From Sphingomonas sp. CBMAI 2297 (GTDB lineage: Bacteria > Pseudomonadota > Alphaproteobacteria > Sphingomonadales > Sphingomonadaceae), in contig NZ_JAPDIR010000003.1 of assembly GCF_029870595.1 (NCBI RefSeq), positions 124,001 through 188,000 of the forward strand: DNA of 64,000 nt. Reading direction: 5' to 3'. The stretch's first letter is position 1; the number at the start of each line of letters is the position of its first letter. The notes beneath the pieces were generated by a model. The model was given only the letters and a program-made list of their open reading frames with translations. It was not told the origin of the DNA and searched no databases. Of this stretch, positions 23,343-31,527 are shown piece by piece. The position numbers and the translations under genes were made by a program.

Positions 23343-24124
23343 CAGCGCAGCTGGCTGGTCGTCGCCAGCATCTCGTCCGCGGTCTTCACCACGCGGCTGT
23401 TCATCTCATAGGCGCGCTGCGCGGTGATCAGCGCGGTGATCTCGGCCACCGGATTGACGTTCGAGGATTCGACGAAGCCCTGCAGCAGCGTGCCGAAGCC
23501 CGGATCGCCCGGGGCGCCGGCGATCGGCGCGCCCGACGCCGCGGTCTCGAGGAACAGGTTGCCGCCCTTGGCCTCCAGGCCGCCTTCGTTGACGAAGGTG
23601 GCGAGTTGGAGCTGGCCGAGCGTCTGCGGCGTCGGGTTGCCCGAAAGCACGACATCGACCTGGCCGGTCTTGGAGACGGTTACGCTCACCGCGTTCTGCG
23701 GCACGGTGATGCCCGGCTGGACCGGGAAGCCGTCCGAGTTCACCAGCTCGCCCTGGTCCGACACGCCGAACGAGCCGTCGCGGGTATAGCCCGTCGTGCC
23801 GTCGGGCAGCGTGATCTGGAAATAGCCATGGCCCTGGATCGCCAGGTCATATTGGTTGTCGGTCTGCTGGGTCGCGCCCTGCTCGTTGATCCGGTAGATC
23901 GCGCCGGTCTTCACGCCCGAGCCGATCTGGATGCCGGTCGGGCTCATCGTCTGCGCGCTGGTCGCCGAGCCGGGGCGCACGACCTGCTCGTAGAGCAGGT
24001 CCTGGAACTCGGCGCGCTGGCGCTTGAAGCCCGTGGTGTTCATGTTGGCGATGTTGTTCGAGATCACATCGACATTGGTCTGCTGCGCGAGCATGCCCGT
24101 CGCGGCGATGGAAAGCGTACGCAT
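23342..24124 (-). CDS. flgG: Flagellar distal rod protein FlgG
   Basis: FlgG makes the distal rod. The 260-residue product has the axial-protein N-terminus (MRTLSIAATGMLAQQTNVDVISNNIANMNTTGFKRQRAEFQDLLYE), the distal-rod-specific QVVRPGS region, LAIQGHGYFQITLPDG, and the C-terminal VNPVAEITALITAQRAYEMNSRVVKTADEML. Full length for the family. It sits between flgF and flgA in one operon. Confidence 0.97.
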   Translation of the reverse strand: MRTLSIAATGMLAQQTNVDVISNNIANMNTTGFKRQRAEFQDLLYEQVVRPGSATSAQTMSPTGIQIGSGVKTGAIYRINEQGATQQTDNQYDLAIQGHGYFQITLPDGTTGYTRDGSFGVSDQGELVNSDGFPVQPGITVPQNAVSVTVSKTGQVDVVLSGNPTPQTLGQLQLATFVNEGGLEAKGGNLFLETAASGAPIAGAPGDPGFGTLLQGFVESSNVNPVAEITALITAQRAYEMNSRVVKTADEMLATTSQLR

Positions 24125-24153
24125 GAGCTAGTTCCTTATGCTCGTAATGGGGG

Positions 24154-24891
24154 TCAGCCGACCTTGCTCAGCCGGTCGATCGCCGACTTGCGCATGTCGT
24201 TCATGCTCTGGGAAAGGTTCTGGCTGGTCTGATAGGCGCGCAGGATCTCCACCATGTCGGTGGTCTCCTGGATCGCGTTGACGTTGGAGCCTTCGAGGCC
24301 GCCGCTCACCAGATGCGTCTGCTCCGACGGCAGCTCGCGGCCGCCGGTGCCGCTGAACAGACCGTCGCCGCGCGGATCCACTCCGGCCTCGTCGAACTGC
24401 GTCACGGTGACCCGGCCGAACGGGCCGCCGGGCCCGTTGACCGTGCCGTCCTTGCCGATCGAGACCTGGTTGGCCGCTTCCTGCGGGATGGTGATCGGCT
24501 TGCCGCCGTCGCCCAACACCTTGTTGCCGCTGGAGGTGGCGAGCTCGCCCGTCGGCAGCATCTTGAGCTGGCCGGCGCGCGTATAGGCGGTGCTGCCGTC
24601 GGGCGCCTGGACCGAGAAATAGCCCTGCCCCTCGATCATCAGGTCGAGCGGGTTGCCGGTGGCCTGGAAGCCACCCTGGCTGAAATCATGGATCGCGCCG
24701 TAATCGAGCACGAACGACGTCTGCTTCGCCGGCTTCACCGCGCTGTCGGTCTTCTCGACATATTCGCGGAAGACCGGCTGCTCGCGCTTGAAGCCGACCG
24801 TGTTCATGTTGGCGAGATTGTTCGCCGCCACGTCCATGCGACGGCGCAGCGCCGTTTCCTGGCTCAGCAGCACATAGGAAGAAATGTCCAC
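24154..24891 (-). CDS. flgF: Flagellar proximal rod protein FlgF
   Basis: FlgF is a proximal rod subunit. The start is taken as GTG at 24891 because GAGGGA lies 6 nt upstream; a GTG at 24915 is in frame but lacks a ribosome site. The 245-residue product has LLSQETALRRRMDVAANNLANMNTVGFKRE, LMIEGQGYFSVQAPDG, YTRAGQLKMLPTGEL and the C-terminal GSNVNAIQETTDMVEILRAYQ. It opens the flgF-flgG-flgA-flgH operon, divergent from fliL across a shared regulatory region. Confidence 0.94.
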   Translation of the reverse strand: MDISSYVLLSQETALRRRMDVAANNLANMNTVGFKREQPVFREYVEKTDSAVKPAKQTSFVLDYGAIHDFSQGGFQATGNPLDLMIEGQGYFSVQAPDGSTAYTRAGQLKMLPTGELATSSGNKVLGDGGKPITIPQEAANQVSIGKDGTVNGPGGPFGRVTVTQFDEAGVDPRGDGLFSGTGGRELPSEQTHLVSGGLEGSNVNAIQETTDMVEILRAYQTSQNLSQSMNDMRKSAIDRLSKVG

Positions 24892-24900
24892 CGGACGTCC

Positions 24901-24948
24901 CTCAAAAATTCGCACTAGGCAACAATTGCCGGGCGCTGATCCTATAAT
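24901..24948 (+). promoter_or_regulatory. fliL promoter with ftr-like palindromes
   Basis: TCCTATAAT box (hexamer 24943-24948). A perfect palindrome GGCAACAATTGCC at 24918-24930 is centred 19 bp upstream, and a poorer copy CTCAAAAATTCGC (24901-24913) about 36 bp upstream. The same palindromes could act on flgF, which starts 27 bp to the left. Confidence 0.6.
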
Positions 24949-25004
24949 AGGAGAAAATGCACCGACGCGGTGTCGGCGCGCAGATTTCGGAAGGTCACCA
25001 GGGA

Positions 25005-25556
25005 ATGTCGTCTCCGGAAATCATCGAGGAGGGTGCGGAAGCCGCGAAGGCTCCCCCGCCCAAATCGAGGAAGAAGCTGATCCTCATCGGTGCCGCGGCG
25101 GGCGTGCTGCTGCTTGGCGGCGGTGGCGGCGCGGCCTTCATGCTCTCCGGCTCCAGCGCCAAGGCGGAAGACGCCAAGGACGCGCATGGCGGCGCGAAGG
25201 ATGCCGCGGCGAGCGGCGGCCATGGCGAGGCAGCGGCAGGCGATGCGGGCAAGGACGCCTTTGTCGACGTCCCCGCGATGCTGGTGAACCTGCGCTCGCC
25301 CGACGGCCAGGCGCGCTTCCTCAAGATCCACTTCATGATCGTGCCGGGCGACGGCGTCGCCCCGGACGGGCTGAAGGACAAGCTGCCGCTGCTGCTCGAC
25401 AGCTTCCAGCCCTTCCTGCGCGAGCTGCGCCCGGAGGACCTGTCCGGATCCGCCGCGGTCTTCCGCATCAAGGAAGAGATGATGGTGCGCGCCACCGCCA
25501 CGCTCGGCGCGGGCCAGGTGAAGGACATCCTCATCCAGGACCTGGTGCAGCAATGA
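25005..25556 (+). CDS. fliL: Flagellar basal-body-associated protein FliL
   Basis: FliL is a membrane protein that surrounds the stator and supports torque. The 183-residue product starts at 25005 (MSSPEIIEEGAE), has one membrane helix at about 25-47 (KLILIGAAAGVLLLGGGGGAAF), a charged linker, and the periplasmic stomatin-like domain (VPAMLVNLRSPDGQARFLKIHFMI, LKDKLPLLLDSFQPFLRELRPEDLSGS, ILIQDLVQQ). It overlaps fliM by 4 nt. Confidence 0.93.
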   Translation: MSSPEIIEEGAEAAKAPPPKSRKKLILIGAAAGVLLLGGGGGAAFMLSGSSAKAEDAKDAHGGAKDAAASGGHGEAAAGDAGKDAFVDVPAMLVNLRSPDGQARFLKIHFMIVPGDGVAPDGLKDKLPLLLDSFQPFLRELRPEDLSGSAAVFRIKEEMMVRATATLGAGQVKDILIQDLVQQ

Positions 25557-26572
25557 TCGACCTCGAGGATTTCGATCTTCCCGATCCTCCCGCCCCTCCC
25601 GGCGACATGGGCAGCGGCGTGTTCGACCAGGCCGATATCGATGCCCTGTTCGGCGATGTGGGCCCGATCGCCCGCAAGTCCGGCCTGCGCGCCGTCATCG
25701 AATCCAAGGTCATCAGCCACGAGCGCCTGCCGATGCTCGAAGTGGTGTGCGACCGGGTGGTCCGTTCCTTCGCGAGCTCGATGCGCAACCTGACCTCGGA
25801 CGGCGTCGACGTCAGCCTGGAGGAAGTGACTTCCACCCGCTTCGGCGAGTTCATGAACCGCGTCGCGCTGCCCGCGATGGTGGGCGTGTTCAAGATCGAG
25901 GAATGGGAGAGCTACGGCCTCGTCACCGTCGATTCGAACCTGATCTACTCGGTGGTGGACGCGCTGCTCGGCGGCCGCGGCGGCGGCTCGCCGATGGTGA
26001 TCGACGGCCGCGCCTTCACCACGATCGAGACCGGCCTGGTCTCGCGCATGCTGACGCTGGCATTGAACGACTTCTCGGAGGCCTTCGCCCCGATCGAGCC
26101 GGTGAACATGAATCTCGAGCGCATCGAGACCAATCCGCGCTTCGCCGCGATCGCCGGCGTGTCCAACATCTGCGCCACCGCGACCTTCCGGGTCGACATG
26201 GACGGGCGCGGCGGGCGGTTCACCCTGGTGTTCCCCTATGCCACCCTGGAGCCGGTGCGCGACAAGCTGCTCCAGCGCTTCATGGGCGAGAAGAGCGGCC
26301 GCGACAGCATCTGGGAGGCGCACATGGCCGCCGAGGTGCGCAAGACCAATGTCTCGATGAGCGTGCTGCTGGGCGAGAAGGCGATGTCGATCGCCGACCT
26401 GCGCAACCTCGAGATCGGCCAGACCATCGCGCTCCACAAGAGCCCGGACGACGCGCTCGACGTCGCGTGCGGCGGCGTGAAGCTCGCCCAGGGCCAGATC
26501 GGCCAGCGTAACGGCCAGGTCGCCGTGCGTCTGATCAACGACGTTTCCTCCGACAAGAAGGTGAAGCAATGA
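25553..26572 (+). CDS. fliM: Flagellar motor switch protein FliM
   Basis: FliM is the C-ring switch protein that binds phosphorylated CheY. The 339-residue product has an acidic N-terminus with DQADIDALFG, the FliM middle domain (LPMLEVVCDRVVRSFASSMRNLTSDGVDVSLEEV, NLIYSVVDALLGGRGG) and a SpoA/FliN-like C-terminal domain (VSMSVLLGEKAMSIADLRNLEIGQTIAL). It overlaps fliL and the next gene by 4 nt each, so the unit is tightly coupled. Confidence 0.96.
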   Translation: MIDLEDFDLPDPPAPPGDMGSGVFDQADIDALFGDVGPIARKSGLRAVIESKVISHERLPMLEVVCDRVVRSFASSMRNLTSDGVDVSLEEVTSTRFGEFMNRVALPAMVGVFKIEEWESYGLVTVDSNLIYSVVDALLGGRGGGSPMVIDGRAFTTIETGLVSRMLTLALNDFSEAFAPIEPVNMNLERIETNPRFAAIAGVSNICATATFRVDMDGRGGRFTLVFPYATLEPVRDKLLQRFMGEKSGRDSIWEAHMAAEVRKTNVSMSVLLGEKAMSIADLRNLEIGQTIALHKSPDDALDVACGGVKLAQGQIGQRNGQVAVRLINDVSSDKKVKQ

Positions 26573-26958
26573 GCATCGCGCTACTCGCCAATGTGCTGAC
26601 GATCATCCTGTGCATGGCCGTGCTCGTGCAGAGCGTGCGGATGATGAAGAGCCTGCGCACCGTGAAGGACGGCGCGCTCACCCAGGTCGTCGAGGCGCTG
26701 CAGGTCGCCACCGTCCAGGCCCGCGCCGTGCTGTCGGACATGAAGCATACGCTGGGCACCGATTGCGCCCGCCACGCGCAACTGGTCGAACGCGCCCGCG
26801 AGCTGCGCGACGAGCTGAGCCTGATGACCGGCATCGCCGACGCCGCCGCCGAGCGGATCGTCAACGCGGTGAGCATGGCCAATGCCCAGCGCGACGAGGA
26901 AGCGGGCGAGCCGGCGGCCGCGGCCGAGGGCGACGCCCCGCTGGCGGAAGCCGCGTGA
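26569..26958 (+). CDS. DUF6468-type membrane-anchored flagellar accessory protein
   Basis: A 129-residue protein with an N-terminal membrane helix (about 3-22: IALLANVLTIILCMAVLVQS) followed by VRMMKSLRTVKDGALTQVVEALQVATVQARAVLSDMK and a long cytoplasmic helix. This matches the DUF6468 proteins found after fliM in alphaproteobacterial flagellar operons. Function is unknown; position implies a role near the switch or export gate. It overlaps fliM by 4 nt and the next gene by 1 nt. Confidence 0.7.
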   Translation: MSIALLANVLTIILCMAVLVQSVRMMKSLRTVKDGALTQVVEALQVATVQARAVLSDMKHTLGTDCARHAQLVERARELRDELSLMTGIADAAAERIVNAVSMANAQRDEEAGEPAAAAEGDAPLAEAA

Positions 26959-27539
26959 TGGCCCGCCCCTCGCTGCTCCTGCTCACCGCCGGCGTGACCG
27001 GGCTCGCGGTGGTCGCCAATGCGGCGACGATCGCGACCGGCCAGCAGGACACCGGCCAGACCCGGCTCGGCAACGCGATCACCCAGGACATGAGCGACCG
27101 CGATGTCGCCGCCGCCCGCCGCAAGCGCGGGCTCGACCTGCGCGAGCAGGCGGCCAAGGCCGCCTCCGCCCGCCTGGCCGCCGATGTGGAAGCCCGCCGG
27201 AAGCAGGACGAGGCGCAGTTGCAGGCCGGCACGGCCCCCGGCGCCGGGCCCTCCCCGGCGGACTCGCAGTTCGACGAGCTGGCCCGAATCTACCAGGCGA
27301 TGAAGCCCAAGGCCGCCGCCATGGTCTTCGAGCAGCTCGACATGGAAGTGCAGATGAAGGTCGCGCAGCGGATGCGCGAGCGCTCCACCGCGATGATCAT
27401 GGCGGCGATGACGCCCAAGGGAGCGGCCGCGCTCAGCATGGCGATGGCGCGCCGCAACGCCGCCCATCCGCCGGCGCCGGCGGCGATCCGCCCCCAGCCC
27501 GGCCAGGCCATGGGCCCGGCCGCGACCGCACGCCGCTGA
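26958..27539 (+). CDS. MotE-like periplasmic chaperone (MgtE N-terminal-type domain)
   Basis: A 193-residue protein with an N-terminal membrane anchor (MARPSLLLLTAGVTGLAVVANAATI), a coiled coil (about 50-85), then FDELARIYQAMKPKAAAMVFEQLDMEVQMKVAQRMRERSTAMIMAAMTPKGAAALS. This motif (Y-x-x-M-K-P-K-x-A-A, L-D-x-x-V-x) is that of MotE, a periplasmic chaperone for the stator partner MotC in rhizobia, and of the MgtE N-terminal fold. It ends in a Pro/Ala tail. Last gene of the fliL-fliM operon. Confidence 0.75.
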   Translation: MARPSLLLLTAGVTGLAVVANAATIATGQQDTGQTRLGNAITQDMSDRDVAAARRKRGLDLREQAAKAASARLAADVEARRKQDEAQLQAGTAPGAGPSPADSQFDELARIYQAMKPKAAAMVFEQLDMEVQMKVAQRMRERSTAMIMAAMTPKGAAALSMAMARRNAAHPPAPAAIRPQPGQAMGPAATARR

Positions 27540-27550
27540 CGCCGGCATCG

Positions 27551-27597
27551 ACAAGAAAGCGCCGCCCCGGGACGATGCCGGGGCGGCGCTTTCTTGT
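27551..27597. terminator. Bidirectional terminator between the fliL operon and the 27619 gene
   Basis: A perfect 20-bp inverted repeat (arms 27551-27570 and 27578-27597, 7-nt loop), GC-rich inside with ACAAGAAA/TTTCTTGT flanks. It lies between converging genes and can stop transcription both ways. Confidence 0.9.
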
Positions 27598-27618
27598 ATT
27601 CGGGTGCCGGAGACCCGT

Positions 27619-28026
27619 TCAGCCGGTGCGGGCGTCGACTTCGACGATCAGCACGCGGACCAGGCCGGGCTCGGCGGCCCGCAGCGCGGCGGTAAGGTCA
27701 TGGTCGAGCCGCTGCGCATCGACCGCCCGAAGCGCCGAGGCATTGAGCCGGGCGAACTCCAGTCCCGCCGCCAGCGTCGCCGCGCGCAGCATCGGCATTT
27801 CGCCGCCCAGCTTCGAGGCGGCCTCGGCGGAACCCGCGTCGATCACCAGCTTGAAGCGCAGGGCGCCGTTGACGCGATCCGCGTCCACGATCGGCACGGT
27901 GATCTCTTCCATGGGCACGAGATACAGGCCCTCGCCCGCGGCGGCGCCGCCGCCCGATGCCTGTGCGCCACCGCCCGGCAGCGGCAATGCCGCCAGCCCC
28001 AGCGCCACCAGCGTTTCGCGTCGCAA
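27619..28026 (-). CDS. Small exported protein with FliL-like core
   Basis: A 135-residue protein; the start is a TTG at 28026 with GGAGG 8 nt upstream. The N-terminus (RRETLVALGLAALPLPGGGAQA) is a signal peptide with a twin Arg. The mature part, GLYLVPMEEITVPIVDADRVNGALRFKLVIDAG and EMPMLRAATLAAGLEFARLN, has the strand-helix order of the FliL periplasmic domain, but the similarity is faint. It converges on the fliL operon and is divergent from the 28114 gene. A role in motility is inferred from position. Confidence 0.5.
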   Translation of the reverse strand: MRRETLVALGLAALPLPGGGAQASGGGAAAGEGLYLVPMEEITVPIVDADRVNGALRFKLVIDAGSAEAASKLGGEMPMLRAATLAAGLEFARLNASALRAVDAQRLDHDLTAALRAAEPGLVRVLIVEVDARTG

Positions 28027-28076
28027 GATCCTGTCCTCCGATATCGATGCCCGGCGCCCGCATCGGGCACCCATCC

Positions 28077-28085
28077 CTCTATAAT
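28077..28085 (+). promoter_or_regulatory. Flagellar-type promoter box before the 28114 gene
   Basis: CCTCTATAAT with hexamer 28080-28085, followed by a short leader of about 20-30 nt. No ftr-like palindrome is visible in the 45 bp upstream. Confidence 0.45.
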
Positions 28086-28113
28086 AGAATGGAATCAGCG
28101 AGCAGGTGACGAG

Positions 28114-28338
28114 TTGAGCCACGATCAGCGCCCGAGAAAGATGCGTGTCGTCGATAATGGAAGGCATCCCAATGTGCGGATGACCATCGAGGACACGGCC
28201 GAGATCGTCCGCCCGCCGGCTCCCGCCCCCGCTCCGGGCAGGGCGCCGCTGCCGATGCTGCACGCCATCCTCTTCCTGCTCGCCTGTATCGGCGGCGGCA
28301 TCGCCGTCGTCGCGATCCGGCCGTTCGGGCTCGGCTGA
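28114..28338 (+). CDS. Small single-pass membrane protein of unknown function
   Basis: A 74-residue protein if read from TTG 28114 (AGGTGACG upstream), or 65 residues from ATG 28141. It has a short cytoplasmic N-terminus (VVDNGRHPNVRMTIEDTAEIV), a Pro-rich stretch, and one membrane helix near the C-terminus (MLHAILFLLACIGGGIAVVAI). No family is recognised. Its stop overlaps the start of the TPR-like gene (TGATG), so the two are coupled and transcribed from the box at 28080. Confidence 0.6.
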   Translation: MSHDQRPRKMRVVDNGRHPNVRMTIEDTAEIVRPPAPAPAPGRAPLPMLHAILFLLACIGGGIAVVAIRPFGLG

Positions 28339-30137
28339 TGCGCAGCCTGTTCCTGGCCCTCGCCGCCGGCGCCACCACCGCGCCCGCCGTCACCGCGCCG
28401 GCTCCGCACGGCTCCCCCGCGCCGGCCGCGACCCCCGCCCCCACGGCCACGCCGGCCGCCGTGATTCCCAGCACCGCGCTGCCCCGCTTCGCGGCCACGC
28501 TGGCGCAACTGCCGATGATCACCGGCGCGGACGGCTGGACCGGCGTCACCGGCACCGAGGCGTGGCACCAGCTCGCCACCGCGACGCCCGACACGCGCCA
28601 ATCGGTGCGCTGGAGCTTCGCCAAGGGCCTGATCCGCCAGGATCGTGCCGCCGAGGCGCTGGGCGTGCTCGAGGCGATGCGCCTGGCCGATCCCGACCTG
28701 GCGCTCGTCGCCCCCTATCAGCTCGCGCGCGGCGCGGCGCTCACGCTGCTCGGCCGCGACGCCGAAGCGGTGGAATCGCTGAGCACCGCCGAGCTCGCCG
28801 GCAATGCGGAGGCATGCGCCTGGCGGATGCGCGCGCTCGCCCATTCCGGCGCCGCGCCGGAGGCGATGGGCCAGATCGGCTGCGCCCGCGACGCGATCAA
28901 CGCCCGCACCCCGCGCGACCGCGCCCCCTTCATGCTCGCCGCGGCCGGCGCCGCGATCGATGCCGGCCAGCCGCAGCCCGCGCTGCAATGGCTCCAGCTG
29001 TTCGACGACCGGAACGGCGACGCCAACCTGCTGCGCGGCCGCGCGCTGCTGGCGCAGAAGGATCTGGCCGGCGCCCGGCTGCGCTTCGAGCGCGCGGCGC
29101 TCACCGGCACCCCGGAGGCGAAGGCCGGCGCCCGGCTCGGCGCGATCGAAGTGTCGATCGCCGGCCATGCGATCGCGCCGCCCGAGGCGATCCGGCAGCT
29201 CGACGCGATGCGCTTCGGCTGGCGCGGCGGCCCGGTCGAGCGGCGGGCGCTGACCATCGAATATGGCCTGGCCAAGGAACAGCAGGACCTGCGCGCCGAG
29301 CTGAAGAGCGGCGCCACGCTGCTGCGCTACTTCAAGCTGGGCACCCAGGCCGGACCGATGCTCGCCGAGCTGCAGCAATCGCTGAGCGCGGTGCTGGCGC
29401 CGGAGAGCGGCGTGCCGCTCGCCCAGGCCGCCGGCCTCTATTGGGACTATCGCGAGCTGGCGCCCTCGGGCGGCGATGGCGACCTGCTCGCCAACCGCCT
29501 GGCCGACCGGCTCCAGGCCGCCGGCCTCTATGCCCGCGCCGCCGAGCTGCTGTCCTATCAGCTGACCCGGCGCGCGCAGGACGTCGCCCAGGGCCCGCTC
29601 TCCGTGCGCGTGGCGATGCTCCAGATCCTCGCCGGCCGGCCCGACCTGGCGCTCAAGGCGCTGCAGGCCACCGAGCAGCCGAGCTATACCGCCCAGATGC
29701 GCTGGGACCGCAAGCGGATGGAAGCCGTGGCGTTCCATCGGCTGGGCAAGGACGACGCCGCCGCGGCCGCGCTGGACGGCGTGCCGGACGGCGCGGCGGT
29801 GCGCGCCGAGATCCACTGGCGCACCCAGGACTGGGGCTCCTTCGTGACGGAAAGCGAAAAGGGCCTGCCCTCCGGCAGGGGCCTGGGGGCGCCGCAACAG
29901 GCGGCGGTGCTGCGCTATGCCGTGGCGCTGGCGATGCTGGGCCGCGAGGACCGGCTGCGCGCGCTGCACGGCCGCTATGCCCCGGCGTTCAAGGGCCTGC
30001 CCACCGCCAGCGCATTCGACATGCTGACCGCCAGCCTCGACCGGATCGACCCGGCCAGGCTCGATGCCGCGATCGGCGCCATCCCCGAGGCGAGCCCGGC
30101 GGGCGCGATCGGCGACCTGCTCGACGCCGGGGGCTGA
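28338..30137 (+). CDS. Exported TPR-like repeat protein in the flagellar cluster
   Basis: A 599-residue protein with a signal peptide (MRSLFLALAAGATTAPAVTA), a Pro/Ala/Thr linker, then an all-helical solenoid from about 85 to the end with TPR-like pairs such as AAEALGVLEAMRLADPD, YQLARGAALTLLGRDAEAVESL, ANLLRGRALLAQKDLAGARLRFERAALTG and ALAMLGREDRLRALHGRY. It is probably a periplasmic scaffold. Similar large TPR proteins occur in other alphaproteobacterial flagellar clusters, but I cannot name a characterised homologue. It is coupled to the small membrane protein upstream. The 457 bp after it hold no gene. Confidence 0.65.
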   Translation: MRSLFLALAAGATTAPAVTAPAPHGSPAPAATPAPTATPAAVIPSTALPRFAATLAQLPMITGADGWTGVTGTEAWHQLATATPDTRQSVRWSFAKGLIRQDRAAEALGVLEAMRLADPDLALVAPYQLARGAALTLLGRDAEAVESLSTAELAGNAEACAWRMRALAHSGAAPEAMGQIGCARDAINARTPRDRAPFMLAAAGAAIDAGQPQPALQWLQLFDDRNGDANLLRGRALLAQKDLAGARLRFERAALTGTPEAKAGARLGAIEVSIAGHAIAPPEAIRQLDAMRFGWRGGPVERRALTIEYGLAKEQQDLRAELKSGATLLRYFKLGTQAGPMLAELQQSLSAVLAPESGVPLAQAAGLYWDYRELAPSGGDGDLLANRLADRLQAAGLYARAAELLSYQLTRRAQDVAQGPLSVRVAMLQILAGRPDLALKALQATEQPSYTAQMRWDRKRMEAVAFHRLGKDDAAAAALDGVPDGAAVRAEIHWRTQDWGSFVTESEKGLPSGRGLGAPQQAAVLRYAVALAMLGREDRLRALHGRYAPAFKGLPTASAFDMLTASLDRIDPARLDAAIGAIPEASPAGAIGDLLDAGG

Positions 30138-30410
30138 GCCGCCGGGGGCGGGCGGACAGGTCCAACATCGCGGCTCGTCCCGGTGCTCGAAAGGTCGCAA
30201 AGGCCGCAACCCGTGCGAGCCTCGCGAGACCCAAATTTCCCTAATTTCACGGGAACCCAGCACATCGCGCAACTTCCTTGCGCGAATGCGATCCTATTTT
30301 TCCAACGCGGCGAAAGAGCGGCCGGCAACGCGCACCGGCTGCGCCAGCCCAGCAGGCGAAACCCTACATTGCAAGGAGGTCAACAACCCAGTTGAGGACT
30401 CACCGTCCTT

Positions 30411-30545
30411 CGTCATCCCCGCGCAGGCGGGGATCCAGGGCCGGGCGCGGAACCCGCGCGGCAGGCCCTGCCCCTTTCGGAGGCTGTTCGCGCAATGGCA
30501 GCGATACCCGCTCTACCCTGGATCCCCGCCTGCGCGGGGATGACG
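30411..30545. repeat. Dispersed inverted-repeat element, type B
   Basis: Arms CGTCATCCCCGCGCAGGCGG.. (30411-30440) and the exact complement ending ..CCTGCGCGGGGATGACG (30516-30545) flank about 75 bp. A single related arm occurs at 45801-45830. The rest of the 30138-30594 gap holds a small hairpin (CGCGCAACTTCCTTGCGCG, about 30268) and no gene I can support. Confidence 0.9.
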
Positions 30546-30594
30546 GGATTCGCTGATCAAGCGTCAGCTCAACCCCGGAAGACCAGAACGCCCC

Positions 30595-31503
30595 CTATTT
30601 CAGATAGGCGGTCAGGTTCAGCCCGGACAGCTGGGCGAACACCGAATAGCTGGCCTCGAGCACGGTCTTCTGCTGGGCGAGGTCGATCGCGACCTGGCCG
30701 AGATCGGCATCCTCATTGTCCTGGATCACCCCCTGCAGCACCAGGCCGCGGGCTTCGCCGCGCGCGGTCAGCGTGTCGACCTGGTTCTGCTTGCGGCCGT
30801 TGTCGGCGTTGATCGCCCGCACGTCGCCAAGGCCGGTATTGAGCTGCGCCACCGCCTGCTTGATCGCATCCATCTGCGCATCGGTGGGCTTGGTGCCGAT
30901 GTCGCCGGCCTGGCCGAGCGTGCGGAACGCCTCGTAGAGATTGGCGCCGATCTCGCTCGCGCCGACGCCGTAGCTGATGTCCACGCCGTCGGCCACCCGC
31001 GCATTGGCGCGCACGGTGTCGTTGTGGAAGGCATTGGCGGCGGGGGTCGTCGCCGCCTGGGCGAGCGTGTCCACCGAGAAGGGCGCCTGATCGATCTGGC
31101 TGCCGCCGAACAGCGGCGTGCCGCCTTCCGAGGCGTTGAGCGAGGTGCGGAACTGATCGAAGGCAGTCTGGATCGCTTCCTGCAGGCCGGCGGAATCGCC
31201 GGTGCCGACTGCCTTCATCAGGCTGGTGCGCAGATCCGAGGTGGCGTCGTCGATGCCCTCCAGATTGGCCTGGTAGAGCGAGAGGGTGGTGCCGACGCGC
31301 TTCGACACGGTCGCCTGCGCGTCCTGGCGGGCGAGCAGCGAGTGCGCGGAGAGATTGCGCACCGCCTCGGTGCCGAGATCGGCGAAGGTCGCGGCCTTCT
31401 TGCGGGTCGAAAGCTGCCGCTGGGTGTCGGCCAGCTGCTCCTGCGCGCGCGAGATCGCCCCCGCCATGGTGCGCTGGAGCGGAATGGTGGCAACGCGGGT
31501 CAT
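30595..31503 (-). CDS. flgL: Hook-filament junction protein FlgL
   Basis: FlgL is the second hook-filament junction protein. The 302-residue product has a flagellin-like N-terminus (TRVATIPLQRTMAGAISRAQEQLADTQRQLSTRKKAATFADLG) and C-terminus (ADLGQVAIDLAQQKTVLEASYSVFAQLSGLNLTAYL). AGGGAA precedes the ATG. It is the last gene of flgE-flgK-flgL. Confidence 0.93.
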   Translation of the reverse strand: MTRVATIPLQRTMAGAISRAQEQLADTQRQLSTRKKAATFADLGTEAVRNLSAHSLLARQDAQATVSKRVGTTLSLYQANLEGIDDATSDLRTSLMKAVGTGDSAGLQEAIQTAFDQFRTSLNASEGGTPLFGGSQIDQAPFSVDTLAQAATTPAANAFHNDTVRANARVADGVDISYGVGASEIGANLYEAFRTLGQAGDIGTKPTDAQMDAIKQAVAQLNTGLGDVRAINADNGRKQNQVDTLTARGEARGLVLQGVIQDNEDADLGQVAIDLAQQKTVLEASYSVFAQLSGLNLTAYLK

Positions 31504-31527
31504 GGGTCTTCCCTTCTTCTTCCGGCC

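Noticed and set aside
30371..30556. A perfect AAGGAGGT ribosome-site-like sequence at 30373 followed by a short open frame
   Set aside because: The frame runs through the type B palindromic repeat and its start is 12 nt from the site; nothing in the product looks protein-like.
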